Source: Psychrobacter sp. UBA3962 (GTDB taxonomy: Bacteria > Pseudomonadota > Gammaproteobacteria > Pseudomonadales > Moraxellaceae). From it: a stretch of 38,001 nt of DNA. The position numbers were made by a program, and so were the translations under genes. The notes below the pieces were generated by a model. That model was not told where the DNA came from. It saw nothing but the letters and a program-made list of their open reading frames with translations, and searched no databases. Of the stretch, positions 23,769 to 31,673 are shown one piece after another (position 1 is the stretch's first letter; every line of letters starts with the position of its first letter). The stretch lies in the NCBI RefSeq assembly GCF_002385225.1, contig NZ_DGDC01000012.1:1-38001 (forward strand). Reading direction: 5' to 3'.

Positions 23769-24887
23769 ATGCCACACTTTTCAAAAAAGCCAAGTGCAAC
23801 AAGGAATAAGTTTTTGGCTTTGTCGTTACTGGCCTCTATTACGCTTTCCCCTTTTGCGATAATGTCTTCAGCTCAGGCTGATCTAGAAGTATTTAATAAT
23901 GCCTATGACAAGATAGCGGCAAACAGCAACACACAACTAAAAGCACCAACTGAGCAGCAAAAGCAGAAGATCAAGCAACTGCTTCAGGGGGCAGGCATGA
24001 CCGCTCCCATTACCTCAATTACGCCCTCAAAACTGCCTTCTATGTATCAGATTACGCTGGCTCAAATCCCTGGGACCGAGCCGCAACTGCCGCTGCATAT
24101 CACCGCGGATGGTAACTACATCTTGCAAGGTGAGCTAAATGCCAACCCCAGTCCAAAAAAATCTACCCCGCCAAAAGAAGCACCGAGCAAGACGCTCAGT
24201 GGCATGCCGGTTAGCAAAGAGCTGCGAGCTTCCATATTAGCCAACAGCAGCTTACTAAAAAACATTACTCCTGAGGTGGCGTTATATCATACTGCAGTGC
24301 CTGGAGTCATTTGGGGCACTACTTTTAATGGCCAGCCTTTTATTACCAATACCGAGGCCAGCGTCTTTACTAGCGGTGAGGTTTCAGTCATCAAAAATGG
24401 TCAATTTGCTGGCTTAGATGCCGACTTTGAAAAAAAGAAGAATTTGCATGTGCTGTCGCAACTGGATGAGGATAACTTGGTCATCTATCCTGCTACCACT
24501 AAAGAGCAGGCGGTAATCTATGTTGCCACCGATATTAATTGTCCTTATTGCCGGATCATGCACCAGGACATGGCCAATCTAAATGCCAAAGGCATCACCG
24601 TAAAAGTAATCGGCTATCCTTATTATGATCAGTCGCCGGAGCAGATGCGTCAAATTTGGTGTGAGACTGATAAACAGGCTCGTCGCCAAGCTTTAGATAA
24701 AGCAATGGCGGGGGAGGCGGTGGCTAAGACTTGTGCCAATAACACAGTGAATCATATGAAGGACAATCATAGGAAAGCGGCCGGCCTTGCGGTATTTGCG
24801 ACACCGGCCATTTATCGTGAAGATGGGGTGCAATTCAATGCGCCTTACCAAGACCCTGGCTTTTTAGCCTTCTTAGGGGTGCAATAA
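23769..24887 (+). CDS. dsbC: DsbC-like disulfide isomerase with an enlarged N-terminus
   Basis: A 372-residue periplasmic thioredoxin-fold protein. A Sec signal covers residues 1-37 (cleavage likely after A-Q-A). The catalytic domain matches DsbC well: the redox centre CPYC (Cys258, Cys261, against CGYC in E. coli), a second cysteine pair, Cys298 and Cys322, at the positions of the structural disulfide, and the cis-proline in ATPA (Pro346). DsbC is normally near 235 residues. The extra length is upstream: residues 61-124 look like a DsbC dimerisation domain (ITADGNYILQGEL), a Pro/Lys-rich linker follows (126-142), and residues 147-215 look like a second such domain. It should shuffle wrong disulfides. 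The ribosome site is AGGAG. Confidence 0.88.
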   Translation: MPHFSKKPSATRNKFLALSLLASITLSPFAIMSSAQADLEVFNNAYDKIAANSNTQLKAPTEQQKQKIKQLLQGAGMTAPITSITPSKLPSMYQITLAQIPGTEPQLPLHITADGNYILQGELNANPSPKKSTPPKEAPSKTLSGMPVSKELRASILANSSLLKNITPEVALYHTAVPGVIWGTTFNGQPFITNTEASVFTSGEVSVIKNGQFAGLDADFEKKKNLHVLSQLDEDNLVIYPATTKEQAVIYVATDINCPYCRIMHQDMANLNAKGITVKVIGYPYYDQSPEQMRQIWCETDKQARRQALDKAMAGEAVAKTCANNTVNHMKDNHRKAAGLAVFATPAIYREDGVQFNAPYQDPGFLAFLGVQ

Positions 24888-24948
24888 CTTTTAAAGACTT
24901 AAAACTAAGATAATCTGCTGCGCAATGAAGCTCACGGTCTGTGAGCTT

Positions 24949-25608
24949 TTACGGCAATACTACATTAACCACTTTCCAGCCCAATAACCCTTCGCGCTGC
25001 ATCTCTAATGTTAACGGATAACCCTTTACTTGACCTGAGATCGTGAAGCAGTTCATACCACAATAAGACAGCTTAGGTTGGGCGCTGTCCTCCCCACTTT
25101 CCACATGATTTTGCAGCTCATTAGCCTGCTGCTTCATTACCTGTTGCGTCTGATTTTGGATAACCACTTGAATGTCACCGCGCTGGATAATCAGGTCTTG
25201 CACCAGCTGTTTTAAATCTACTTTATTACTAGCGATGGCCCAAGCAGCGGCCAACTCTTTGGTGGCTTGATTGGCTTGGCCTTGGGTGTCAATTAGAGCG
25301 CTTATATTGTCCGCAGTAACCGCTTTATTCACGGACTGAACAATGAGGTCATCGGCAGCTTGCTCCAAGGCATCACCGCCCAATTGGGCTACCAAAGGAT
25401 ACTGCTGCAAAGTACTGCTGAATTTGGTGGTTAATTGATTTTGAATATTGGGCTGCAGCTGATCAAAATTTATATGGCTGACTAGGGCGGTACCGTCATT
25501 GGCATCATAAGCTTTTTTGAGCTGATAAGCCGTGTAGTAAGGCGATCCGGCGAACAAGGCGACGGCCACAATAAGCAAAGTTATTAAGAAGAGTTTTAAT
25601 GATTTCAT
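24949..25608 (-). CDS. DUF2939 membrane-anchored protein
   Basis: A 219-residue protein with one N-terminal hydrophobic segment (about 5-21), then the DUF2939 pattern PYYTAYQLKKAYDANDGTALVSHINFDQLQPNIQNQL. The remainder is soluble and probably periplasmic, with two close cysteines in SYCGMNCF near residues 182-186. Many Gln and Asn residues suggest helices. DUF2939 has no assigned function. A membrane-anchored or uncleaved signal is likely, because no clear cleavage motif follows the hydrophobic core. It converges on the dsbC gene (62 bases apart) and is divergent from dnaJ, with a parS site in the shared upstream region. The start codon lacks a strong ribosome site. Confidence 0.82.
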   Translation of the reverse strand: MKSLKLFLITLLIVAVALFAGSPYYTAYQLKKAYDANDGTALVSHINFDQLQPNIQNQLTTKFSSTLQQYPLVAQLGGDALEQAADDLIVQSVNKAVTADNISALIDTQGQANQATKELAAAWAIASNKVDLKQLVQDLIIQRGDIQVVIQNQTQQVMKQQANELQNHVESGEDSAQPKLSYCGMNCFTISGQVKGYPLTLEMQREGLLGWKVVNVVLP

Positions 25609-25668
25609 AAGGTGAAGCCGCTAACTGTGCCAAATTATAAGGATAATGCGGTGATTTTAGCATAACCG

Positions 25669-25695
25669 CTTGATAATTGAGGTGTTTGTCACCAT
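25669..25695 (+). promoter_or_regulatory. Possible heat-shock (sigma-32) promoter of dnaJ
   Basis: CTTGAT (25669-25674) matches the sigma-32 -35 core CTTGAA at five of six, and CACCAT (25690-25695) resembles CCCCAT 15 bases later, a usual spacing. It would start transcription about 130 bases ahead of dnaJ, so the parS site would lie in the leader. Tentative. Confidence 0.35.
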
Positions 25696-25787
25696 TAAAC
25701 AGGCAAAGTATTATTTAATTTTTTGATTTATTTAAATCCTTTATGGGTTATAACGAATTTAATGCCAACGGTTACCGTGAATGACTA

Positions 25788-25803
25788 TGTTTCACGTGAA
25801 ACC
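25788..25803. promoter_or_regulatory. parS: parS centromere-like site upstream of dnaJ
   Basis: TGTTTCACGTGAAACC contains the perfect 14-bp palindrome GTTTCACGTGAAAC (25789-25802) and matches the 16-bp parS consensus at 15 positions. It lies 26 bases before the dnaJ start codon. ParB binding and spreading here could affect dnaJ and DUF2939 transcription. Confidence 0.92.
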
Positions 25804-25829
25804 TACTGGGCATATTGATAGGAGCCTCC

Positions 25830-26960
25830 ATGAGTAAGCGAGATTTTTACGAAGTTTTAGGCGTTGATAGAAACGCAGATGAACGTGAGATTAAAAGGGC
25901 CTACCGCAAGCTGGCCATGAAGTACCACCCTGACCGTAACTCTGATGATCCAGATGCTGAAGACAAATTCAAAGAAGCCTCAATGGCTTATGAAGTGTTA
26001 AATGATAAAGACAAACGGGCAGCTTATGATCGTATGGGGCATGCCGCGTTTGAGAACGGCATGGGCGGCGGTGGCTTCGGGGGTGCTGGTGCCGGTAACT
26101 TCCAAGACATCTTTGGCGATATCTTCGGTAACTTCGGTGACATCTTTGGTCAATCTCGTGGGGGCGGTCGTCAACGCCGTGGCTCAGACTTACGTTACGT
26201 CATTGAGCTTACTTTAGAAGAGGCCGTACGAGGCTGCAAAAAAGAAATCAGCTTTACTGCTCCTGCTCCTTGTGAAACTTGTGATGGTAAAGGCGCCAAA
26301 AACTCCTCTGATATTCAAACCTGTAGCACCTGTGGCGGCCATGGCCAAGTGCGTATGCAGCAAGGTTTCTTTGCGGTACAGCAGACTTGTCCAAACTGTG
26401 GCGGCACCGGCCAAGAGATCAAGAATCCTTGTAACGACTGTCATGGTAGCGGCGTAAAAGACAAATCACGCACCTTAGAAGTTTCTATCCCAGCTGGGGT
26501 AGATGATGGCGACAGAGTGCGCTTAGCTGGGGAAGGCGAAGCTGGTGGGGCAGGCGTTGAAAATGGCGACTTATACGTTGAAGTTCGCGTCAAAGAGCAC
26601 CCAGTATTCAAACGTCAAGGCGCAGACCTTTATATGGATGTACCGGTTAGTATCACCGATGCAGCTCTAGGTAAAGAAGTAGAAATCCCAACGCTTGATG
26701 GCAAAGTGAAGGTTAAAGTGGCAGAGGGTACCCAAAGCGGTAAACTGCTACGGGTGCGTGGTAAAGGGGTGACGCCAGTTCGCACTACCATGAAGGGCGA
26801 TTTAATTTGCCGCATCATGGTAGAAACGCCAGTGAACTTAACCCGTGAACAAAAAGATTTATTGCGTCAGTTCCAAGACACGCTAGATGGCGACAGCAAG
26901 CATCATCAGTCGCCTAAGAAAAAATCTTTCTTCGAAAAGCTAGGCGATTTATTTGACTAA
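25830..26960 (+). CDS. dnaJ: Chaperone protein DnaJ
   Basis: A full-length class I J-protein (376 residues) that delivers unfolded substrates to DnaK and stimulates its ATPase. The J-domain (1-70) has the HPD motif at 33-35. A Gly/Phe-rich region covers about 75-115. The zinc domain has four CxxCxGxG repeats (Cys148/151, 165/168, 187/190, 201/204), and the C-terminal beta-sandwich domains follow. A longer reading from a TTG at 25815 is possible, but AGGAG sits five bases before the ATG at 25830, and all family members start with an M-S/A-K-x-D-F/Y-Y-E-x-L sequence. dnaK and grpE are not adjacent, unlike the arrangement in many bacteria. A strong terminator follows. Confidence 0.96.
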   Translation: MSKRDFYEVLGVDRNADEREIKRAYRKLAMKYHPDRNSDDPDAEDKFKEASMAYEVLNDKDKRAAYDRMGHAAFENGMGGGGFGGAGAGNFQDIFGDIFGNFGDIFGQSRGGGRQRRGSDLRYVIELTLEEAVRGCKKEISFTAPAPCETCDGKGAKNSSDIQTCSTCGGHGQVRMQQGFFAVQQTCPNCGGTGQEIKNPCNDCHGSGVKDKSRTLEVSIPAGVDDGDRVRLAGEGEAGGAGVENGDLYVEVRVKEHPVFKRQGADLYMDVPVSITDAALGKEVEIPTLDGKVKVKVAEGTQSGKLLRVRGKGVTPVRTTMKGDLICRIMVETPVNLTREQKDLLRQFQDTLDGDSKHHQSPKKKSFFEKLGDLFD

Positions 26961-27021
26961 TAATAACAACAATGTAGTAGGAGCAATCTGCCTCTATTTC
27001 AAATAAAGCCAGCTTGATGAT

Positions 27022-27058
27022 AAGCCTCCCGATCCATAACGATTCGGGAGGCTTTTTT
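27022..27058 (+). terminator. Terminator after dnaJ
   Basis: GCCTCCCGA (27024-27032) pairs with TCGGGAGGC (27044-27052), followed by six T. Flanking AA/TT extends the stem. Confidence 0.92.
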
Positions 27059-27109
27059 ATATAATGAGTGAAATTTTATAGCCACAAAGCAGATTTCAAG
27101 GTTAACAAA

Positions 27110-27138
27110 TTCAGCGGACTCTGCAATCATGCTATTAT
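27110..27138 (+). promoter_or_regulatory. Candidate extended -10 promoter of dapB
   Basis: TATTAT (27133-27138), preceded by TGC, gives an extended -10. TTCAGC (27110-27115) is a weak -35 at 17 bases. The predicted leader is about 50 bases. Confidence 0.45.
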
Positions 27139-27194
27139 TATTCATCGGATTAATTTGGTTATCGTAAATAGCACTGAACTAAGGAAAATAAAAA

Positions 27195-28019
27195 ATGACA
27201 GACTCAAGCTCAACGCCTATCAAAGTAGGCATCATTGGCGCTGGCGGACGGATGGGACGCATGTTGATTGAAGCGGTTACCCAAAATCCGCAAACTCAAC
27301 TTGCCGCTGCTATCGAGCGTAGTGGATCTAGTTTGGTGGGTGTCGATGCCGGCGAGTTGGTGGGCTTAGATAAAAACGGGGTGGCTTTGAGTGATAACTT
27401 AGAAGCTGAACTCAGTGAAATCGATGTGTTGATTGACTTTAGTCTGCCAGACTCTACCGAGAAGAACGTGCAGCTGTGTGCTCAGCATAAGGTGGCCATG
27501 GTTATCGGTACCACAGGGCTAAGTGAGGCTCAGCAGCAAGCTTTAGACAGCGCTTGTGAGCAAATTCCAGTGGTTTACGCAGGCAACTACTCAACTGGGG
27601 TTAATGTGTCGCTGAAATTGATTGAAATGGCGGCCAAAGCTTTTGGGGATACCGCAGACATCGAGGTGATCGAGTCGCATCATAAGCACAAGGTAGACGC
27701 GCCTTCAGGAACAGCATTTATGATGGCCAACGCCGCTGCAGAAGCGCGGGGTCAGAATCTAAAAGAAGTGGCCATTTATGGCCGTGAAGGACAGACTGGT
27801 GAGCGTAAGCCGGGTTCGATCGGTATTCATGCCATCCGTGGGGGTGAAATTATTGGCGACCACAGTGTGATGTTGATTGCAGATGGCGAGATGGTAGAGA
27901 TTAAGCACCATGCTCGTGAGCGTATGACCTTTGCTGCAGGAGCGGTACGGGCTTCGACTTGGATTGTCAGCCAACCAGCAGGGCGTTATGACATGCAAGA
28001 TGTCTTAGGCTTAAAGTAG
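27195..28019 (+). CDS. dapB: 4-hydroxy-tetrahydrodipicolinate reductase DapB
   Basis: A 274-residue enzyme that reduces hydroxy-tetrahydrodipicolinate with NAD(P)H to tetrahydrodipicolinate, on the way to diaminopimelate and lysine. The nucleotide-binding GIIGAGGRMGR is at 12-22, and GTTGLS (105-110) and GNYSTGVN (130-137) are conserved. The substrate-binding and catalytic segment ESHHKHKVDAPSGTA is at 160-174, with the catalytic histidine pair and Lys166. Length and motif order match E. coli DapB. The ribosome site AAGGAAAA supports the start. It is transcribed alone: a terminator precedes it after dnaJ, and another follows. The closeness to dnaJ is common in related genomes but the two seem to be independent units. 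Confidence 0.96.
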   Translation: MTDSSSTPIKVGIIGAGGRMGRMLIEAVTQNPQTQLAAAIERSGSSLVGVDAGELVGLDKNGVALSDNLEAELSEIDVLIDFSLPDSTEKNVQLCAQHKVAMVIGTTGLSEAQQQALDSACEQIPVVYAGNYSTGVNVSLKLIEMAAKAFGDTADIEVIESHHKHKVDAPSGTAFMMANAAAEARGQNLKEVAIYGREGQTGERKPGSIGIHAIRGGEIIGDHSVMLIADGEMVEIKHHARERMTFAAGAVRASTWIVSQPAGRYDMQDVLGLK

Positions 28020-28033
28020 TCAAAAACAGCTCA

Positions 28034-28073
28034 AAAAAACACCCTTTCGCCACTGGCCAAAGGGTGTTTTTTT
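28034..28073. terminator. Bidirectional terminator between dapB and def
   Basis: CACCCTTT (28040-28047) pairs with AAAGGGTG (28059-28066), flanked by an A run on the left and seven T on the right. It can serve dapB and the convergent deformylase gene. Confidence 0.9.
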
Positions 28074-28123
28074 ATAAGCTGTGTTTGATGAGGTTAGCTT
28101 AAAAAGATCACCAATTAGACAAA

Positions 28124-28654
28124 TTAAGCCTTTGATTTCTCAAGCTGTTTTTCACGGGCTTTGAGGTATTTTCGTACTTTATCACGGGCCCGAGTTTGTT
28201 TTAAGCTCGAGAGGTAATCCACAAAAAGAACCCCATTCAAATGGTCCATCTCGTGTTGAATACACACTGCCAGTAAGCCTTCTGCGATCTCTTCAAAGGC
28301 ATTGCCCTCACCATCTAAAGCTTCGATTTTTACTTTAACGGGGCGCTCTACTGAATCGTAAACATCCGGCACAGACAAGCAGCCTTCTTCATACGGCTTT
28401 TTATCTTCAACCAAAGGGGTAATCTTGGGGTTAATAAACACCCGTGGTGAGTCATTATTTTCAGACAAATCCATCACGATAAGCTGAATATGACGGTCAA
28501 CCTGGGTGGCGGCCAGTCCAATACCTTTGGCATCGTACATGGTCTCAATCATATCCGCGATGAGCTGTTTGATATCGGCATCAACGGTTTTCACCGGCTC
28601 GGCAATGGTACGCAGACGAGGATCTGGATAACTCAAAATAGGTAATATGGCCAT
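28124..28654 (-). CDS. def: Peptide deformylase
   Basis: A 176-residue metalloenzyme that removes the formyl group from the initiator methionine of new proteins. All three family motifs are present: GIGLAATQ (44-51), EGCLSVP (90-96, metal ligand Cys92) and QHEMDH (133-138, ligands His134 and His138 with catalytic Glu135). The length fits the Gram-negative type 1 enzyme, and the lysine-rich C-terminus (RARDKVRKYLKAREKQ) is typical. It is not followed by fmt (methionyl-tRNA formyltransferase), its usual partner, which must lie elsewhere. The ribosome site is poor. A terminator after dapB lies beyond its 3' end. Confidence 0.95.
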   Translation of the reverse strand: MAILPILSYPDPRLRTIAEPVKTVDADIKQLIADMIETMYDAKGIGLAATQVDRHIQLIVMDLSENNDSPRVFINPKITPLVEDKKPYEEGCLSVPDVYDSVERPVKVKIEALDGEGNAFEEIAEGLLAVCIQHEMDHLNGVLFVDYLSSLKQTRARDKVRKYLKAREKQLEKSKA

Positions 28655-28754
28655 AGGAAATCACATAGGTGTCAATTAAAATTAAATTAGGATGTTTAGC
28701 TATTATACCTAACTAAATGAGGGGTGAAGAGATAAATATCAAGGGCTTAAGGGC

Positions 28755-28784
28755 AAAAAAAGCGGACTTATCACTAAGTCCGCT
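28755..28784 (-). terminator. Terminator of the GlsB/YeaQ-like gene
   Basis: AGCGGACTTA (28761-28770) and TAAGTCCGCT (28775-28784) form a perfect 10-bp stem with a 4-base loop. Six A to the left give the minus-strand T run. It lies about 95 bases after the stop of the minus-strand gene. Confidence 0.88.
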
Positions 28785-28879
28785 AAGGTAAAACCGGGCG
28801 CAATGCCCTAAATACGTTTTATAATTGGCCAACTATTAACCCGTAATAGCTGTGCCTTTATTAAGCTTAGGAATCAAGC

Positions 28880-29125
28880 TTAAGAGGTTTTACTAACAAT
28901 CAGTTCATAGATGAACAGTAGGATAATAGCCCCAATTACTGAGAAGGCCAGACCAATAAAGTTACCATCACTGGTTACTCCAATGGCACTTGCGATAAAG
29001 CCACCCACGAAAGAGCCGGCAATACCTAAAACAATGGTCATAATCCAACCCATCGCATCATTACCTGGTTTGATAGCTCGTGCTAATAGGCCTGCAACTA
29101 GACCAATAATAATTGTCCAAATCAT
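28880..29125 (-). CDS. GlsB/YeaQ/YmgE-family small membrane protein
   Basis: An 81-residue protein with three hydrophobic segments and the glycine-rich pattern of the transglycosylase-associated family (Transgly_assoc): IIIGLVAGLLARAIKPG, GWIMTIVLGIAGSFVGGFI, then a third helix near the C-terminus. Members are often stress-induced inner-membrane proteins; their molecular role is unclear, and the old name 'transglycosylase-associated' is not backed by enzymology as far as I know. Ribosome site AAGGAAAG precedes the ATG. It has its own terminator and lies alone on the minus strand between def and mpl, so it is likely monocistronic with a stress promoter in the upstream gap. Confidence 0.9.
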   Translation of the reverse strand: MIWTIIIGLVAGLLARAIKPGNDAMGWIMTIVLGIAGSFVGGFIASAIGVTSDGNFIGLAFSVIGAIILLFIYELIVSKTS

Positions 29126-29467
29126 GACTTACTTTCCTTAAATTATAATGTTGAAGACTTTTTATTTGTCTTGAAAATATTGTAACTAGGATTGTAATCA
29201 ATATTGGCAAGGACTGGTAAGGCGAAATTGTTAACCATGTACTGGCTGTGTGATAATTGCTAGCAAATTGAAAAGAAGTAGCTATATTTGGTTAACTGAT
29301 TGTAAAACGAAGACAAATTTTTATGACGTCTTATCGTTCAAAGCTCAAATGCTATCAAACTAAAAGCTGGGCCCAAATAAAAGCCCCCTAACTGTTTTAT
29401 AAAAGTTAGGGGGTTTATAAAAGTCATGGGGCTTTATTTAGCTTTTAGCGTATTGGCTAAAAAACTC
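29126..29467. other. 342-base gap between the GlsB-like gene and mpl
   Basis: There is no gene here. The left part must hold the minus-strand promoter of the GlsB-like gene; TATAAT occurs on the minus strand just ahead of it (near 29145), without a clear -35. The right part holds the mpl terminator. Long AT-rich stretches otherwise. Confidence 0.55.
29376..29416 (-). terminator. Terminator after mpl
   Basis: CCCCCTAACT (29384-29393) and AGTTAGGGGG (29404-29413) form a 10-bp stem. On the minus strand it is followed by CTTTTATTT. It lies about 55 bases beyond the mpl stop and would end the gshA-dsbB-mpl transcript. Confidence 0.85.
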
Positions 29468-30967
29468 TTATTTTGACGCAGTTTTTGCAGTTTCTAGAGC
29501 CGCTAATAAGCGTTGATGAATGCCTTCAAAGCCACCATTTGACATGATAATTACCGCATCATCTTTCCCAGCTTGGCCCAGCTGAGGGACTAGATGGTCA
29601 ATGATGGCTTGCGTGTCATTCATTACGTACTGTTTATTGCTGATATTGGTGGCATTACCCACCACCTCAGTCAGACCCCACTCTAATCCGGCAGGCTCAT
29701 ACCAGATAACTTCATCTGCCAGTTGCGCAGAGGCCGCTAAGCTGTCTTTGTGAATCCCAAGCTTCATGGTATTACTACGGGGCTCAATAATGGCCCAAAT
29801 TTTGGCAGCTTTAAGTTTCTTTTTGGCACCATCTAAGGTAGTGGTGATCGCTGTGGGGTGGTGGGCAAAGTCATCAAATACTTGGACTTTGGTAGCAGTA
29901 GAAAGCTGTAGATCGGCAATTAATTCCATACGACGCTTAATGCCTGAGAATTGAGACAAGGCTTCGCAGGCCTGTTCCACACTGATACCGATATTGAAGG
30001 CAGCGGCGACGGCAACCATAGCATTTTCCACATTATGACGGCCACTCATGCCCCAATGTACTTTGCCACTGAGCGTTTTACCACTTTCAGGGTCATGGTA
30101 ATGCACTTTAAACTCACTGCCGTCTTCTGCAATCAGCTCGGCTTGCCAAGTACAGTCAGTATTTCTATCTGCTTGAGCACTATCTGTGATTTCAGTACGC
30201 CAGATAGGGGTCCAACAACCTTTGTCTATAGTAGCCTCAAGACTAGGGGTGTTGCCCGGCATGATGATTTGACCACTACTCGGAATCATACGAATCATAT
30301 GATGGAACTGGGTCTGAATGGCTTCTAAATCTTTGAAGATGTCGGCATGGTCAAATTCAAGGTTATTCAAAATAGCGGTGCGAGGACGGTAATGAACAAA
30401 TTTTGAGCGCTTATCGAAGAAGGCTGAGTCATACTCATCGGCTTCGATAACGAAGTAACCGCGTTCGCCTTGAGCGTTTTTATCAGCACCCAAGTAGCTA
30501 CTATGAGCAAAAGCTTGGGTCAACTTCTCATCTTCACTGTCGACCAAAGGTACGCCGCCGATCAAGAAGCCGGCATCAATACCACAGTAGTGTAGCACCC
30601 AGGTCAACATAGTAGTGGTCGTGGTCTTACCATGGGTTCCGGCAACTGCCAACACGTGACGGTGCTGCAACACATGCTCTGACAAAAACTGAGGACCTGA
30701 AGTATAAGGGATGCCCTCATCCAGCATATATTCTACTGCCTCAATCCCGCGTTTCATCGCGTTGCCCACGATAATCAAGTCAGGCGCAGGCTGTAAGTGG
30801 CTGGCATGATACCCTTCTTGGATAGTAATTCCAGCGCGCTCAAGTTGAGTGGACATCGGCGGATAAATGTTTGCATCTGATCCCGTGACGGTATGACCCA
30901 GGTCACGAGCCAATAATGCCAGTGAGCCCATAAATGTGCCACAGATACCTAAAATATGAACGTGCAT
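29468..30967 (-). CDS. mpl: Murein tripeptide ligase Mpl
   Basis: A 499-residue UDP-N-acetylmuramate:L-alanyl-gamma-D-glutamyl-meso-diaminopimelate ligase, which attaches recycled murein tripeptide to UDP-MurNAc with ATP. It is built like the Mur ligases: the N-terminal UDP-binding domain begins MHVHILGICGTFMGSLA; the central ATPase has GTHGKTT at 110-116 and the later EADEYDSAFFDKRSKF and NLEFDHADIF blocks; the C-terminal domain follows. It is some 40 residues longer than E. coli Mpl, with extra sequence around 255-285. AAGAGG four bases before the ATG supports the start. It is probably the last gene of a gshA-dsbB-mpl unit, about 95 bases between members. Confidence 0.95.
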   Translation of the reverse strand: MHVHILGICGTFMGSLALLARDLGHTVTGSDANIYPPMSTQLERAGITIQEGYHASHLQPAPDLIIVGNAMKRGIEAVEYMLDEGIPYTSGPQFLSEHVLQHRHVLAVAGTHGKTTTTTMLTWVLHYCGIDAGFLIGGVPLVDSEDEKLTQAFAHSSYLGADKNAQGERGYFVIEADEYDSAFFDKRSKFVHYRPRTAILNNLEFDHADIFKDLEAIQTQFHHMIRMIPSSGQIIMPGNTPSLEATIDKGCWTPIWRTEITDSAQADRNTDCTWQAELIAEDGSEFKVHYHDPESGKTLSGKVHWGMSGRHNVENAMVAVAAAFNIGISVEQACEALSQFSGIKRRMELIADLQLSTATKVQVFDDFAHHPTAITTTLDGAKKKLKAAKIWAIIEPRSNTMKLGIHKDSLAASAQLADEVIWYEPAGLEWGLTEVVGNATNISNKQYVMNDTQAIIDHLVPQLGQAGKDDAVIIMSNGGFEGIHQRLLAALETAKTASK

Positions 30968-31063
30968 GGAACCTCTTATTTTTATCTACGTAAATGAAAA
31001 TGGGAAAGCCAGCTTTAGGGTCACGGCTTTAGTAACTATAGCCTTTATTAAGGGCCTAAACGA

Positions 31064-31579
31064 TTAAACGGTTTGATTTTTTATAATGCGCCATAAAACC
31101 AGTAGGTTAACCAAAATTAAAGCACTAAACAAGATAAGGGCTTGCTCTGGGATAGAGAGTCCTAAGAAGCGCCAACTGATTTCAGCACATTCCCCTGAGC
31201 CAGACAGTACTTGGTTAATGACTTGCTTCATGGGCAAAGCTTCTAACCAGTAGTCTAGGCCTGGGCCACATGAAGGCACCTGATCAGGCGGTAGATGCTG
31301 TAGCCACACATGACGCGCTGCCACACCTGCCGACCAAAGAATACCGGCCATTGAGCCTAACCATAATAACAGCTGTATGGCTTTGGTTTTTGGATTTCCA
31401 ATGGCGGCAATAAGAGCGAAGACCCCCATTAACATCAGCCCAATCCGTTGAAAGACACACAGCGGGCAAGGCTCAAGCCCTTTATAGTTTTGCAAAAACA
31501 AAATGGCGAAAGCCATGCCGATGACAGCAAATAAAACCAAAATAGAATTAAGAGCACGGTAAGTTAGCAAACGGGCCAT
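31064..31579 (-). CDS. dsbB: Disulfide bond formation protein DsbB
   Basis: A 171-residue inner-membrane quinone reductase that reoxidises DsbA. Four hydrophobic segments are visible. The first periplasmic loop holds the CxxC pair Cys38/Cys41 (CPLC), followed by the Arg after VFQ that contacts quinone. The second loop holds Cys104 and Cys131 (about 26 residues apart, as in E. coli). I chose the ATG at 31577-31579, which has AAGGA nine bases upstream. A longer frame from a TTG at 31619-31621 would add 14 residues with two cysteines in a region facing the cytoplasm, and lacks a ribosome site. It lies 94 bases after gshA and 96 before mpl. With the DsbC-like protein, both branches of periplasmic thiol exchange are represented in the window. 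Confidence 0.93.
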   Translation of the reverse strand: MARLLTYRALNSILVLFAVIGMAFAILFLQNYKGLEPCPLCVFQRIGLMLMGVFALIAAIGNPKTKAIQLLLWLGSMAGILWSAGVAARHVWLQHLPPDQVPSCGPGLDYWLEALPMKQVINQVLSGSGECAEISWRFLGLSIPEQALILFSALILVNLLVLWRIIKNQTV

Positions 31580-31673
31580 GCAGGGTGTTCCTTGGCAACA
31601 GTTAATAGTAAAAATGTCCAAACTTTAATGACAGTGACAGCCAAGCCGTTGTAATAATTATCAGGACAAAGGG

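Noticed and set aside
28206..28214. DnaA-box-like TAATCCACA in def
   Set aside because: A single near-match inside a gene; no cluster of boxes or AT-rich unwinding element, so no origin is claimed.
29951..30328. 125-codon plus-strand frame within mpl
   Set aside because: Antisense shadow of the conserved ligase frame.
30650..30662. CACGTG core in mpl as a parS site
   Set aside because: Flanks (CCAACACGTGACGG) do not match the ParB consensus.
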